Part shown: positions 36,676-45,841 of the stretch, in pieces
Layout: each line of letters starts with the position of its first letter
Position numbering within the stretch: position 1 is the stretch's first letter
Source of the DNA: Streptomyces sp. NBC_00224
Lineage (GTDB): Bacteria; Actinomycetota; Actinomycetes; Streptomycetales; Streptomycetaceae
Reading direction: 5' to 3'
Length of the DNA stretch: 64,000 nt
NCBI RefSeq assembly: GCF_041435195.1
Contig: NZ_CP108106.1
Location: 4,126,501-4,190,500, forward strand
The notes under the pieces: model-generated
Told to the model about the DNA's origin: nothing
Databases searched by the model: none
What the model saw: the letters and a program-made list of their open reading frames with translations, nothing else
Translations under genes and position numbers: made by a program

Positions 36676-37662
36676 TCAGCGGTCCTTTCTGCGCGCGATC
36701 GCGAAGATCCGGCGGAACGGGAAGACCGTGCCGTACGCGCCCGGCGGGTACGCGCGGCGCAGCAGGTCGCGGTATTCGGCGAGGAAGGCCTCGGTCGCCT
36801 CCTCGTCGTCGGCGAGCGCGGTCAGGGCCGGGCGCAGGGCGGTGCCCTTGACCCAGTCCAGGACCGGGTCCTCGCCGGGCAGCAGCTGTGAGTAGGTCGT
36901 CTCCCAGACGTCCGCCTCGCAGCCGAGGTCCGTCAGACGCAGCAGGTAGTCGGCGGGTTCGAGGATGTGGACGTAGCGGCGCCCGTGGTCGCCCAGCAGG
37001 CCGCGCCAGCGCGGCGACTCGCAGAGCTCGCCGAGCAGGGCGTGGCTGGGCGAGGTGAAGTTGCCGGGGACCTGGAAGGCGAGGGTGCCGCCGGCGGTGA
37101 GGCCGTCGAGCCAGCGGGCGAAGGACTCCGGGTGGTTGGGGACCCACTGGAGGGCCGCGTTGGAGACGATCAGGTCGTACGGCTCCTCCGGCGTCCAGTG
37201 GGCGAGGTCGGCGGGGCGGAAGTCCAGCCAGCCGCCGCCCCGGGTGGTGCCCGCGTGGTCCTTGTCGGCCTGGGCGAGCATCTCGGGCGAGAGGTCGAAG
37301 CCGGTGACGCGGGCGTCGGGCCAGCGGTCGGCGAGCAGCGTGGTGACGTTTCCCGGGCCGCACCCGAGGTCCGCGATCCGGGCGGGCGGGGGGCTCCCGG
37401 GGCCCGGAGGGACGTCCGGGGTGCGCGGGGCGCCCACTCCCCCGGCGGCGGCCGTGTCGGCGGCGGCCGCGCCGGCGGAGCCCGGCAGCGCCGGGATCCT
37501 CGCCAGAAGATCGAGGAACGGTCGGGTGCGATGGCCGGAATGGTGCAGGTACTGCTGCGGATCCCAGAGGGGAGCGGGCAGCTGGGCAGGTGTCCGGGCG
37601 GACGTGGCGGTGGACTCCCGGGGCGGCGCCTCGACGGACTCCGGGACGAAATCGGAATGCAT
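36676..37662 (-). CDS. tam: Trans-aconitate 2-methyltransferase
   Basis: The 328-residue SAM-dependent enzyme methylates trans-aconitate, a by-product that inhibits aconitase. Class I methyltransferase motifs are ARIADLGCGPGNVTTLLADR (motif I), VTGFDLSPEMLAQADKDH (motif II) and YDLIVSNAALQWVPNHPESF. A Pro/Gly/Ala-rich insert of about 35 residues precedes motif I. VFPFRRIFAIARRK is the family's C-terminal signature. It is divergent from the MarR gene with a palindrome between them, the arrangement I recall for tam/tamR of S. coelicolor. Confidence 0.9.
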   Translation of the reverse strand: MHSDFVPESVEAPPRESTATSARTPAQLPAPLWDPQQYLHHSGHRTRPFLDLLARIPALPGSAGAAAADTAAAGGVGAPRTPDVPPGPGSPPPARIADLGCGPGNVTTLLADRWPDARVTGFDLSPEMLAQADKDHAGTTRGGGWLDFRPADLAHWTPEEPYDLIVSNAALQWVPNHPESFARWLDGLTAGGTLAFQVPGNFTSPSHALLGELCESPRWRGLLGDHGRRYVHILEPADYLLRLTDLGCEADVWETTYSQLLPGEDPVLDWVKGTALRPALTALADDEEATEAFLAEYRDLLRRAYPPGAYGTVFPFRRIFAIARRKDR

Positions 37663-37744
37663 GTTCGAGCCCCCTTGCAGGTACGGGTGGGCGAAGCGGA
37701 ACAGGGTCCCGGCCCCTCCATGCCCAATGGTGGGGGTTTATATA

Positions 37745-37758
37745 TCTTGACGTCAAGA
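37745..37758. promoter_or_regulatory. Perfect 14-bp palindrome, likely TamR operator
   Basis: TCTTGACGTCAAGA lies between tam and the divergent MarR gene, 36 bp before the tamR start. It has the inverted-repeat form bound by MarR dimers. From the literature I recall TamR controlling tam from this intergenic region. Confidence 0.75.
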
Positions 37759-37793
37759 GACTTCACATCGACAGACCCTCTACACTGATCGTC

Positions 37794-38291
37794 ATGGAGG
37801 ACGAGGTCGACCGACTGGTCTCAGCATGGCGCCGCGAGCGCCCGGACCTCGACGTGGAGCCGCTGGAGGTACTCAGCCGCGTCAGCAGGCTGGCGCGCCA
37901 CCTCGACCGGGCGCGCAGACTCGCCTTCTCCGAGCACCAGCTGGAGCCCTGGGAGTTCGACGTCCTGACGTCGCTGCGGCGCGCGGGCGCGCCCTACCAG
38001 CTCTCTCCCGGGCAGCTGCTCACCCAGACGCTGGTCACCTCCGGCACCATGACCAACAGGATCGACCGGCTCGCCAAGAAGGGCCTGGTCGAGCGGCTCC
38101 CCGACCCCAGCGACCGGCGCGGGGTGCTGGTCCGCCTCACCCCCGAGGGGCGCGACCGCGCGGACCAGGCACTGGCCGGGCTCCTGGAGCAGGAGCGGGC
38201 CATCCTGGCCCAGCTTTCGCGCACCCAGCGGGGTGAACTGGCCGGGCTGCTACGCCAGTTGACCGCCCCGTTCGACAACATCCCCGGCTAG
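37794..38291 (+). CDS. tamR: MarR-family regulator TamR
   Basis: This 165-residue winged-helix protein has a long N-terminal helix (DEVDRLVSAWRRERPDLDVE) as in the UrtR/HucR-like MarR subgroup. The recognition region is YQLSPGQLLTQTLVTSGTMT and the wing is RLAKKGLVERLPDPSDRRGV. The S. coelicolor homologue binds TCA-cycle tricarboxylates and derepresses tam and other genes; that is literature knowledge, not visible here. A TACACT box ends 7 bases before the ATG with no RBS, suggesting a leaderless transcript. Its 3' end overlaps the convergent LuxR gene by 42 bp. Confidence 0.88.
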   Translation: MEDEVDRLVSAWRRERPDLDVEPLEVLSRVSRLARHLDRARRLAFSEHQLEPWEFDVLTSLRRAGAPYQLSPGQLLTQTLVTSGTMTNRIDRLAKKGLVERLPDPSDRRGVLVRLTPEGRDRADQALAGLLEQERAILAQLSRTQRGELAGLLRQLTAPFDNIPG

Positions 38292-39029
38292 GTCGGCCGG
38301 CCCGACCCCGGCCCGGCGCGCCAGCGCGACGGCGGCCAGCGTGGAGTGCACACCGAGCTTGCCCAGCACGTTCTGCATGTGCGTGCGGACCGTGTGCGGG
38401 GAGAGGAAGAGGCGCTCGGCGACCGCCTTGCGTCCTAACCCGGCGACCATGCACCGCAGCACCTCGCGCTCGCGCGGGGTCAGCGACTCCACCAGGCGCT
38501 CGCTCTCGGTGCGGTGCTTGCGGGCGGCGGTGAGCTCGCGCAGGACGCCGGTGAGCAGCGCGGGCGGCAGATGCGTCTCGTCCCGCAGTACGCCCCTGAT
38601 CACCGCGAGCAGCCGCTGCAGCGAGCAGTCCTTGGCGACCCAGCCGGACGCCCCCGCCTGGAGGGCGAGCGCGGCGCGGCGCGGGTCGTCCTTCTCGGCG
38701 AGCACCACCGTACGCACGGCGGGCTGGCCCGAACGGACCCCGGCGACCAGCGAGATGCCGTCCACCAGGCCGTCGGCACCACCGCCGTCCGGCACGGCGC
38801 GGGCCACCGGTGCCCCGGCGAGCGTGCCGAGGTCGGCGTCGACGAGCATCACGTCGAAGCGGCGCCCCTCGGAGGCCCCCCGCTCCAGACAGCGCAGCGC
38901 GGCCGGGCCGCTGCCGGCGGCCGCGACGTCGACGTCGGGCTCGGCCGCCAGGGCGGCGGCCAGCGACTCAGCGAAGATTCGGTGGTCATCCACCACGAGA
39001 ACCCGGATACGAACCACAGACACCCCCAT
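38250..39029 (-). CDS. LuxR/NarL-type response regulator
   Basis: The 259-residue protein has a receiver with RIRVLVVDDHRIFAESLAAA and the phospho-acceptor in RFDVMLVDADLGT. An insert rich in Gly and Asp (VPDGGGADGLVDG) and the Lys of SGWVAKD follow, then a LuxR HTH, ESLTPREREVLRCMVAGLGR and SPHTVRTHMQNVLGKLGVHS. No kinase is adjacent. Starts at 39029 (ATG), 39023 (GTG) or 39017 (GTG with GGGGG 5 bases upstream) are all possible. The coding end overlaps tamR antisense by 42 bp. Confidence 0.88.
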   Translation of the reverse strand: MGVSVVRIRVLVVDDHRIFAESLAAALAAEPDVDVAAAGSGPAALRCLERGASEGRRFDVMLVDADLGTLAGAPVARAVPDGGGADGLVDGISLVAGVRSGQPAVRTVVLAEKDDPRRAALALQAGASGWVAKDCSLQRLLAVIRGVLRDETHLPPALLTGVLRELTAARKHRTESERLVESLTPREREVLRCMVAGLGRKAVAERLFLSPHTVRTHMQNVLGKLGVHSTLAAVALARRAGVGPADLAGDVVERGGQLA

Positions 39030-39258
39030 GCGTCGGGGAACGGACCGGTCAGGGCACGGCGCCCGGAACAGGGGGAACGGCAGTCGCGCGGCCGCCGCCG
39101 TGGACTGACGTGTACCCCACCCCGGGCGTCGTACCCGACTGTCTCGCCCCCTGATCAACACCGGCCCCCACCGGTGCTGTGCTTCAGAGTAGGGCCGTCG
39201 GCCGGAAGCGGAAGGCAAATTGCAGAACTGATTGGCCAGGGTGTTTAGGGTGTGGCCC

Positions 39259-39699
39259 ATGTTTCGTTTTGAGACGGAAGTGGACAAGGCGCGACGGATT
39301 CTGCTGGGTCAGCGGCTCAAGGACACCAATACGGAACGTTCTTCGGCACTGCGCGCCCTGCGCGGCGCCCCGGGCGAGAAGGAACAGCCGCTGCACGTCT
39401 GGGCGCTGGACGAGAAGGGCGCCCTGGCGGGCGGCCTCACCGGCCGCACCTGGGCGACCTGGCTCCATGTGGACCTGCTGTGGGTGGACGCGGCACACCG
39501 GGGCACGGGCCTCGGCGCCGAACTCCTCGCGCGCGCCGAGGAGTCGGCCCGCACCGAGCACTCCTGCGCCTGGTCGCGCCTGGAGACCTGGGACTTCCAG
39601 GCGCCGGGCTTCTACCGCAGGCAGGGGTACGAGGTGGTGGGCGAGGTGCCCGACTATCCGCCGGGCGTAACGGAGTTCATCCTGACCAAGCGGCTGTGA
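39259..39699 (+). CDS. GNAT-family N-acetyltransferase
   Basis: The 146-residue single-domain GNAT has WLHVDLLWVDAAHRGTGLGA with the acetyl-CoA pyrophosphate loop (RGTGLG), then CAWSRLETWDFQAPGFYRRQ and GYEVVGEVPDYPPG, which is the C-terminal beta-bulge region. The acceptor substrate cannot be predicted. It is a single gene, convergent with galK across 25 bp and divergent from the LuxR regulator. Confidence 0.88.
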   Translation: MFRFETEVDKARRILLGQRLKDTNTERSSALRALRGAPGEKEQPLHVWALDEKGALAGGLTGRTWATWLHVDLLWVDAAHRGTGLGAELLARAEESARTEHSCAWSRLETWDFQAPGFYRRQGYEVVGEVPDYPPGVTEFILTKRL

Positions 39700-39724
39700 G
39701 CCGGGGCGGGCCGCGAGCCCCCGG

Positions 39725-40897
39725 TCAGCTCCTGCGGCGCGCTCCCGCCGACGGGACCGCCGGGAAGACCCTGGGCGCGGTGCAGCCGGCCGCCGCGAAC
39801 GCCTCCTCGACCGACTTGGTGACCGTGTCCACCGTCGCCGCCTCGGCCAGGACGATCGCGGACCCGCCGAAGCCGCCGCCCGTCATCCGCGCGCCGAGCG
39901 CCCCGGCCGCCACCGACGCGGCCACCACCAGGTCCAACTCGGCGCAGGAGACCCGCAGATCGTCGCGGAGCGAGGCGTGGCCCTCGGTCAGGACCGGGCC
40001 GGCCGCGCGCGGATCGCCCGCCGCGAGGTGCGCCGCGACCCGCTCCACCCGCTCGTTGTCGCTCACCACATGGCGTACGCACCGGCGAACGGTTTCGGAG
40101 TCGAGCCTGGCCAGCGCAGTGTCGAGGTGCGCGTAAGGAACCTCGCGCAGGGTGCGCACACCGAGCGCCCGCGCACCCGCCTCGCAGGCGGCGCGCCGAT
40201 CGGCGTACGCGCCGTCTCCGAGCGCGTGCTTCACCCGGGTGTCCACGACGAGGAGCGCGAGTCCGTGCGCCGCGAGGTCGAAGGGGACCTGGCGCAGCGA
40301 GAGGTCCCTGGTGTCCAGGTGGAGCACATGGCCCTCGGCGCAGCAGGCGGACGCGGTCTGGTCCATGATCCCGCAGGGGACGCCCACGAAGGCGTTCTCG
40401 GCGCGCTGTGCGAGGCGCGCCAACTCGGGCCGGGCGAGCCCGAGTCCGTACAGGTCGTTCAGGGCGAGCGCGGTCACGACCTCCAGGGCAGCCGAGGAGG
40501 AGAGCCCCGCGCCGGTCGGCACCGCCGACGACAGATGGACGTCCGCGCCCGTCACCGGGTGCCCCGCCGCCCGCAGCGCCCAGACCACACCCGCCGGGTA
40601 CGCCGCCCAGCCACTGCCCGAGAGCGGCTCCAGGGCATCGGCGTCGAGCTCGACCACCCCGCCGTCCATGTCCGCCGAGTGCAGCCTGAGCACCCCGTCG
40701 GTGCGCCGCGCGACCGCCGCGACCGCTGTGTGCGGCAGCGCCAGCGGCATCACGAAGCCGTCGTTGAAGTCGGTGTACTCCCCGATGAGATTGACCCGAC
40801 CGGGCGCCTCCCAGACCCCCTCGGGGGCCCTGCCGTACAGCTCCTGGAACTCCTCGGCGATGTCAGTGATGTCAGCGATGTCAGCGGGATCAGCCAT
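39725..40897 (-). CDS. galK: Galactokinase
   Basis: The 390-residue GHMP kinase phosphorylates galactose at C1. Motifs are [19 protein letters not shown] (galactose signature), [15 protein letters not shown] (ATP loop) and [15 protein letters not shown] (GHMP motif 3), plus the catalytic Asp in [11 protein letters not shown]. The N-terminus contains an imperfect DI[A/T] repeat encoded by three 9-bp units (40861-40887). The start overlaps the galE stop by 8 bp. It is the third gene of the Leloir operon galT-galE-galK. Confidence 0.96.
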   Translation of the reverse strand: MADPADIADITDIAEEFQELYGRAPEGVWEAPGRVNLIGEYTDFNDGFVMPLALPHTAVAAVARRTDGVLRLHSADMDGGVVELDADALEPLSGSGWAAYPAGVVWALRAAGHPVTGADVHLSSAVPTGAGLSSSAALEVVTALALNDLYGLGLARPELARLAQRAENAFVGVPCGIMDQTASACCAEGHVLHLDTRDLSLRQVPFDLAAHGLALLVVDTRVKHALGDGAYADRRAACEAGARALGVRTLREVPYAHLDTALARLDSETVRRCVRHVVSDNERVERVAAHLAAGDPRAAGPVLTEGHASLRDDLRVSCAELDLVVAASVAAGALGARMTGGGFGGSAIVLAEAATVDTVTKSVEEAFAAAGCTAPRVFPAVPSAGARRRS

Positions 40898-41858
40898 CCG
40901 CGTTCTCCCGCCGGGCGAAGTCCCAGGCGTCCGCGACGATCCCCGCGAGGTCCGCGCGGGAGGGCTGCCAGCCGAGCCGCTCGTGCGCGCGGGCGGCGGA
41001 GGCCACCAGGACCGCCGGGTCGCCCGGCCGCCGCCCGGCCGTGACCTCGGGAACCGGGTGCCCGGTGACCTTCCGTACGGTCTCGATGACCTCGCGGACG
41101 GAGAAGCCGTTGCCGTTGCCGAGGTTGCAGATCAGGTGCTCGCCCGCGGTGGCCGCGTCCAGCGCCAGCAGATGCGCCTCGGCCAGGTCGGCGACATGGA
41201 TGTAGTCGCGTACGCAGGTGCCGTCCGGGGTCGGGTAGTCGTCCCCAAAGACCGAGATCGACTCCCGCTTGCCGAGGGCGACCTGGAGGACCAGCGGGAT
41301 CAGATGCGACTCGGGTTCGTGGCGCTCGCCGCAGTTTCCGTACGCCCCGGCCACGTTGAAGTACCGCAGCGAGACGGCCGCGAGGCCGTGGGCGGCGGCC
41401 TCGCCGGTGATCATGTGGTCGACGGCGAGCTTGGAGGCGCCGTAGGGGCTGGTGGGGGCGGTCGGGTCGGCCTCGGTGAGCAGGGCGGAGGCCGGTTCGC
41501 CGTAGGTCGCGGCGGTGGAGGAGAACACCAGCTTGCGCACGCCCGCCGCGCGCATCGCGTCAAGGAGCGCCATGGTGCCGCCGACGTTGTTCGTCCAGTA
41601 CTTCTCGGGGATGGCCACCGACTCGCCGACCTGCGAGAACGCGGCGAAGTGCAGTACGGCGTCGTACGAGGCGTCCAGCCAGCGCGCGGCGTCCTGGATG
41701 CGGCCCTCGATGAGCTCCGCGCCCGCCGGGACGGCCTCCCGGAAGCCCGTGGAGAGGTCGTCGAGGACGGTCACCGTGTGGCCCGCCTCCAGGAGGTGGC
41801 GCGCGACCACGCTGCCGACATAGCCGGCGCCGCCGGTGACCAGGTACTTCCCGCTCAT
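40890..41858 (-). CDS. galE: UDP-glucose 4-epimerase
   Basis: This 322-residue short-chain dehydrogenase-fold enzyme interconverts UDP-galactose and UDP-glucose. It has the NAD loop [30 protein letters not shown], the catalytic Ser/Thr in [12 protein letters not shown] and Tyr-x3-Lys in [11 protein letters not shown], then RYFNVAGA and the C-terminal [12 protein letters not shown]. It overlaps galT by 4 bp and galK by 8 bp. In S. lividans a second, constitutive promoter (galP2) lies just before galE; I did not identify it here with confidence. Confidence 0.96.
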   Translation of the reverse strand: MSGKYLVTGGAGYVGSVVARHLLEAGHTVTVLDDLSTGFREAVPAGAELIEGRIQDAARWLDASYDAVLHFAAFSQVGESVAIPEKYWTNNVGGTMALLDAMRAAGVRKLVFSSTAATYGEPASALLTEADPTAPTSPYGASKLAVDHMITGEAAAHGLAAVSLRYFNVAGAYGNCGERHEPESHLIPLVLQVALGKRESISVFGDDYPTPDGTCVRDYIHVADLAEAHLLALDAATAGEHLICNLGNGNGFSVREVIETVRKVTGHPVPEVTAGRRPGDPAVLVASAARAHERLGWQPSRADLAGIVADAWDFARRENADG

Positions 41859-42904
41859 GAACTCGCTACCTCTCGCAGTCGCCGGGCCGCGGCCTCCGGC
41901 GGCACGTCATTGATGAACACACTCATGCCGGATTCGGAACCCGCGAGGAACTTCAGCTTGCCGGAAGTACGGCGAACGGTGAAAAGCTCCAGATGCAGAG
42001 CGAATTCGTGCCGGTCGGCGCTTTCGGAGAAGGGCGCCTGGTGCCAGGCCGAAATGTACGGCGTGGGCGGTTCGGCTTCCCCGAAGATCCGGTCGAAGCG
42101 CCTCAAGAGTTCCAGATAGATCTGTGGGAACTCTGTGCGCGCCTCGTCGTCCAGGGCCCGCAGGTCCGGGACGCGCCGACGGGGGTAGAGGTGCACCTCG
42201 TACGGCCAGTGCGCGGCGTACGGCACGAAGGCGACCCAGTGCTCGCCCTCCAGGACGACGCGGACGCGCTCGGCGAGCTCGCGCTCGACCACATCGTCGA
42301 AGAGGTTGCGGCCGCCGGTGCGCTCGCGGTGTTCTGCCAGCGAGCGGAGCATCAGGGCGGTGCGGGGCGTGGTGAAGGGGTAGCCGTAGATCTGGCCGTG
42401 CGGGTGGCCGAGGGTGACGCCGATCTCGGCGCCCCGGTTCTCGAAGCAGAACACCTGCTCCACCTGCGGGAGTTCGGCGAGTTCGGCGGTCCGGTCGGTC
42501 CAGGCCTCCAGGACGAGGGCGGCCTGCTCCTCGGTCAGGTCGGCGAAGGAGGCGTCGTGGTCGGGGGTGAAGCAGACGACCTCGCAGCGGCCGGATGCCC
42601 CGGCGAGGGACGGGAAGCGGTTCTCGAAGACGGCCACGTCGTAGTCGGCGGCCGGGATCTCGCTGTGCCGCCCGTCGCGCGAGGGGCACAGGGGGCAGGC
42701 GTCGGCGGGCGGGTGGTAGGTGCGGCCCTGGCGGTGGGAGGCGATGGCCACGGAGTCCCCGAGCAGGGGGTCGCGGCGGACCTCCGAGGCGGTGGAGACG
42801 GGGTCGAGCGGCCGGGTGTCCGTCTCGTCCCGTACGACGTCGTCCCGCGAGTCGTAGTAGAGCAGCTCACGGCCGTCGGCGAGCCGGGTCGACGTCTTCT
42901 TCAC
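41855..42904 (-). CDS. galT: Galactose-1-phosphate uridylyltransferase
   Basis: The 349-residue enzyme transfers UMP from UDP-glucose to galactose-1-phosphate. A zinc site is formed by CPLCPSRDG and later His. The active site is the [11 protein letters not shown] motif, with [11 protein letters not shown] before it and [14 protein letters not shown] after it. GTG 42904 is chosen since GGAGG lies 5 bases upstream and the product starts [17 protein letters not shown]; two upstream ATGs overlap or precede that RBS. It is first in galTEK. The promoter must lie in 42905-42992. Confidence 0.95.
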   Translation of the reverse strand: MKKTSTRLADGRELLYYDSRDDVVRDETDTRPLDPVSTASEVRRDPLLGDSVAIASHRQGRTYHPPADACPLCPSRDGRHSEIPAADYDVAVFENRFPSLAGASGRCEVVCFTPDHDASFADLTEEQAALVLEAWTDRTAELAELPQVEQVFCFENRGAEIGVTLGHPHGQIYGYPFTTPRTALMLRSLAEHRERTGGRNLFDDVVERELAERVRVVLEGEHWVAFVPYAAHWPYEVHLYPRRRVPDLRALDDEARTEFPQIYLELLRRFDRIFGEAEPPTPYISAWHQAPFSESADRHEFALHLELFTVRRTSGKLKFLAGSESGMSVFINDVPPEAAARRLREVASS

Positions 42905-42992
42905 CTGCACCTCCATCAAACAGAACCGAACATAAAGAACCACGAGCCAACACCATCAGTCAATGGGCGCGACGAAGACGGCCGGACGTGCG

Positions 42993-43025
42993 TGTGGGCG
43001 CGACCGCCACGCGGTCGCGCCCACA
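42993..43025 (-). terminator. Terminator between the LuxR-type gene and galT
   Basis: TGTGGGCGCGACCG pairs perfectly with CGGTCGCGCCCACA around CCACG, 18 bases beyond the regulator stop. It insulates the gal operon. Confidence 0.88.
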
Positions 43026-43043
43026 GCAGGAAGAAGACAGGGG

Positions 43044-43718
43044 TCAGCCCGTCGGCGGGACCGCCCGGTCCAGGAGCCCCGTGCGGGCGGCCAGCGCCGC
43101 CGCCTCAAGCCGGGAGCCGACGCCCAGCTTCATCAGGACGCGCTGGACATGGGTGCGCGCGGTGGAGGGGGCGATGCCCATGCCCGCGGCGATCAGCCGG
43201 GTGTCCTCGCCGTCCGCGACCCGGACCAGCACCTCGACCTCGCGCGGGGTCAGCATCTGCAGCAGCCGCTGCCCCTCGTCGTCCGGCTGCGCGACCGGGT
43301 TGAGCAGCTCCGCGAAGGCGCCCTGGAGCAGCTGCGGCGCCACCGCCGCCTCCCCGGACCGCGCCTTGACCATGGCGCGCTCCACGCCCTCGATGCGCTC
43401 GTCGTGCCGTACGTAACCGGAGGCGCCCGCGGCGAAGGCCGCCGCGATCCCGCGCGGGCTGGGCACCGGCCCGAGCACCACCACGGCCACCTGCGGCCGC
43501 TCCCGCTTGATCCTGACGATCGGGTCGAACACCCCCGGCTCGGCGGGCGTGGCCGTGCCGAGCAGACACACCTCCGGCGCCCGTGCCACCACCAGCTCCG
43601 CCGCCCCGGCGACCGGAGCGGCCGCGGCGAGCACCCGGTGCCCGCGGAGCTTGAGTGCCGAGGCGAGCGCCTCGGCGAGCAGGCGGTGGTCGTCGACCAC
43701 CATGAGCCGCACGCCCAT
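43044..43718 (-). CDS. LuxR-type regulator with degenerate (aspartate-less) receiver
   Basis: The 224-residue protein retains the N-terminal acidic pair (VRLMVVDDHRLLAEALAS). The phospho-acceptor position in PEVCLLGTATP is Gly54, the beta-4 Thr is replaced (VVVLGPVPS), and the beta-5 Lys is lost (SGYVRHDE). The HTH is intact: MLTPREVEVLVRVADGEDTR and APSTARTHVQRVLMKLGVGS. It should therefore act without phosphorylation, perhaps via ligand or partner binding. GGGGG lies 8 bases before ATG 43718. It sits just upstream of galTEK, but a terminator separates them. Confidence 0.87.
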   Translation of the reverse strand: MGVRLMVVDDHRLLAEALASALKLRGHRVLAAAAPVAGAAELVVARAPEVCLLGTATPAEPGVFDPIVRIKRERPQVAVVVLGPVPSPRGIAAAFAAGASGYVRHDERIEGVERAMVKARSGEAAVAPQLLQGAFAELLNPVAQPDDEGQRLLQMLTPREVEVLVRVADGEDTRLIAAGMGIAPSTARTHVQRVLMKLGVGSRLEAAALAARTGLLDRAVPPTG

Positions 43719-43901
43719 CGAGCAACCCCCATCCCCCCGGGGCACGTTGCCAACTCCCCTGGCCCGGCCCCTCCCTGCCCCGGCAAGCTACACGCTTGTT
43801 CGACGTCGCGCTCCCCCTACCGGTGAGAAGACGCCCGGATTGCCGAAATCCCCGGCATTCAGGACTACTTGGCGAACAAGCGTGTCCGCCCAGGTGAACG
43901 C

Positions 43902-43943
43902 GGCGGCCCCGGCCGCGGAGGGTGCTCCGCGACCGGGGCCGCC
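43902..43943 (-). terminator. Terminator of the PQQ-propeller gene pair
   Basis: GGCGGCCCCGG pairs with CCGGGGCCGCC, with an inner CGCGGAG/CTCCGCG stem. It lies 41 bases past the stop at 43984. Confidence 0.87.
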
Positions 43944-43983
43944 GTGGTGGAGAAGTTGACGCCGTACGAACGGCGGCGCCGGA

Positions 43984-45792
43984 TCAGCCGGTGCCGAGGC
44001 CGATCAGCAGGTACTTCTTCTCGTCGGTCACCGTGCTCGGCTTGGAGAGCAGCGTCGCCGACATGAAGAGCTTGCCCTGGTTGTACCGGATCTCGCCGTA
44101 CTCCGGCCCGAACTGCGAGAGCGCGTCCCGCACGGAGGTGTCCGCCGGGTTCTGCAGCAGGACCGTCTGCTTGAAGCTGCCGCCGTCGACGCTGACGATC
44201 TGGCTGCCCTTGTCGTACGGGGGCTTCTTGAACGCGATGACGTTGTTGCCGTCCATCCGCAGCGGCGCCAGCGAGGAGCCGTCGCCCGCGTCGGCCTTGC
44301 CGGGCACGGGCTGGCCGGTGGCCAGGTCGAACGCGAGGATCTCGTTGGTCCGGCCGGAGTAGCCGTTGCCGCCCGCGCCGTCGTGCTGCTCCGTCGGGAC
44401 GTACAGCTTGCCACCGCCCGCCGCGACCGAGGTGCACTTCTCCACATCGGTGGAGTCACAGTCGGCGGCGTACTTGTCGCCCGGCGCCGGGATGCGGGCC
44501 AGCAGCTTGCCGGTCTTGTCGTCGATCGAGAAGAAGTCCGAGATCCCGCTGCCGTCCCCGGCGGTGTCACCGACGTCGGCCGCCACGACCAGCGGCTTGG
44601 TCGAGACGATGTGCGCGTACTGGACACCGGCCGGCATCTTGTACGAGGCGGCCGGCGCGCCCGTCTTCGGGTTCAGCGGCTGGATGGTGACCGTGGGGTT
44701 GTCGTAGTCGCCGCACTTGCGGACCGCGACCAGCGCCTCGCCGCCGCCGTAACCGGCGTCCTTGCACTGGTCGGTGGTGATCTTCGGCTGCCACAGCAGC
44801 TTGCCGGTGGCCAGGTCCCAGGCGGAGCCGCCCGAGGTACCGCCGGTGGCGACCGTGCCGGCGCCGACGGTGACCTCCTCGTACATCGCCTTGCGGTCGC
44901 CGTCCTTGACGGAGTTCGTCCAGGCCAGCTTGCCGGTGGCGAGGTCGAGCGCGGCGACCTCGGTGCAGCGCGCGTACTTCTCGCCGGAGGCCTTGGGGCC
45001 CTCGTAGATGATCGCCGTCTTGCCGTCGGAGGTGACGTGCGTGGTCGCCGCGCAGACCGCGCCGGGCAGCGGCAGCTTCCACAGCTGGGTGCCCTTGGCG
45101 GGGTCGTAGCCGACGATCTCGTTGACGCCCGACTTGGCGTACACCTTCTCGGTCAGCCAGGAGCCGTTGACGTGGACCAGGTCGGCGACCTTGGGCTGCG
45201 GCACCTGGAAGAGCACCTTGGAGGCGACGTTGGCGGGAGCCTGCTCCTTGCCGCCGCCCCCGGTCGAGCCGCCCTCCTTGCCGTCCTTGCCGCCGTCGGC
45301 GCCCTGCGTGGAGGACTTGGACTCGTCCTTCTTGTCGCCGTCCTTGCCCTTGGCGTACCAGATGCCGCCGCCGACGATCAGCGCCACCGCGACGACCGCC
45401 GCGATGATGATCGTCGTCTGGGTGCTGGGCTTCTTGCCGCCGGGGCCGCCCGGGGCGCCCTGCGGCGCCATGGGCTGGGTGGCGGGCTGGCCGGGGTAGC
45501 CGTAGCCCTGCTGCGGCTGGCCCGGGTAGCCGTAGCCCGGCTGGGCCGGGGGCGGCGTCTGCGGATAGCCGTACGCGGACGGCTGCCCGGGCGGCGGGGT
45601 CTGCGGATAGCCGTACGCCGGGGCCGCCGGCGGCTGGGCCGGAGGCGTGGGCGGCATCGCCGGGGGCGGCGGCGCCGGGGCGCCGAAACCGCCCGCCGGG
45701 GGCGGGGTGGGCGCGCCGAAGCCGCCCGCCGGGGGCTCCTGCGGGGCGCCGAAACCGCCCGGCTGCTGGGGCGGCTGAGGGGGCTGACTCAT
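43984..45792 (-). CDS. Membrane-anchored PQQ-like beta-propeller protein, paralogue 1
   Basis: The 602-residue protein has a cytoplasmic head of about 125 residues rich in Pro, Gly, Gln and Tyr (repeated GGFGAP and AYGYPQTPPP units). One helix follows at about 126-147 (TTIIIAAVVAVALIVGGGIW), then a charged linker, then a PQQ/BamB-like propeller outside the membrane (TGKLAWTNSVKDG, LDLATGKL, TGKLLWQPKI). No enzyme motif is seen. It starts 49 bp after its paralogue's stop, so the pair is an operon made by duplication. The fold suggests protein or ligand binding; function is unknown. Confidence 0.82.
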   Translation of the reverse strand: MSQPPQPPQQPGGFGAPQEPPAGGFGAPTPPPAGGFGAPAPPPPAMPPTPPAQPPAAPAYGYPQTPPPGQPSAYGYPQTPPPAQPGYGYPGQPQQGYGYPGQPATQPMAPQGAPGGPGGKKPSTQTTIIIAAVVAVALIVGGGIWYAKGKDGDKKDESKSSTQGADGGKDGKEGGSTGGGGKEQAPANVASKVLFQVPQPKVADLVHVNGSWLTEKVYAKSGVNEIVGYDPAKGTQLWKLPLPGAVCAATTHVTSDGKTAIIYEGPKASGEKYARCTEVAALDLATGKLAWTNSVKDGDRKAMYEEVTVGAGTVATGGTSGGSAWDLATGKLLWQPKITTDQCKDAGYGGGEALVAVRKCGDYDNPTVTIQPLNPKTGAPAASYKMPAGVQYAHIVSTKPLVVAADVGDTAGDGSGISDFFSIDDKTGKLLARIPAPGDKYAADCDSTDVEKCTSVAAGGGKLYVPTEQHDGAGGNGYSGRTNEILAFDLATGQPVPGKADAGDGSSLAPLRMDGNNVIAFKKPPYDKGSQIVSVDGGSFKQTVLLQNPADTSVRDALSQFGPEYGEIRYNQGKLFMSATLLSKPSTVTDEKKYLLIGLGTG

Positions 45793-45841
45793 GGCGTACG
45801 TACCTCTGCGGAAGGGAAGTGGGCGGAAGCGGGCGCGTTCA

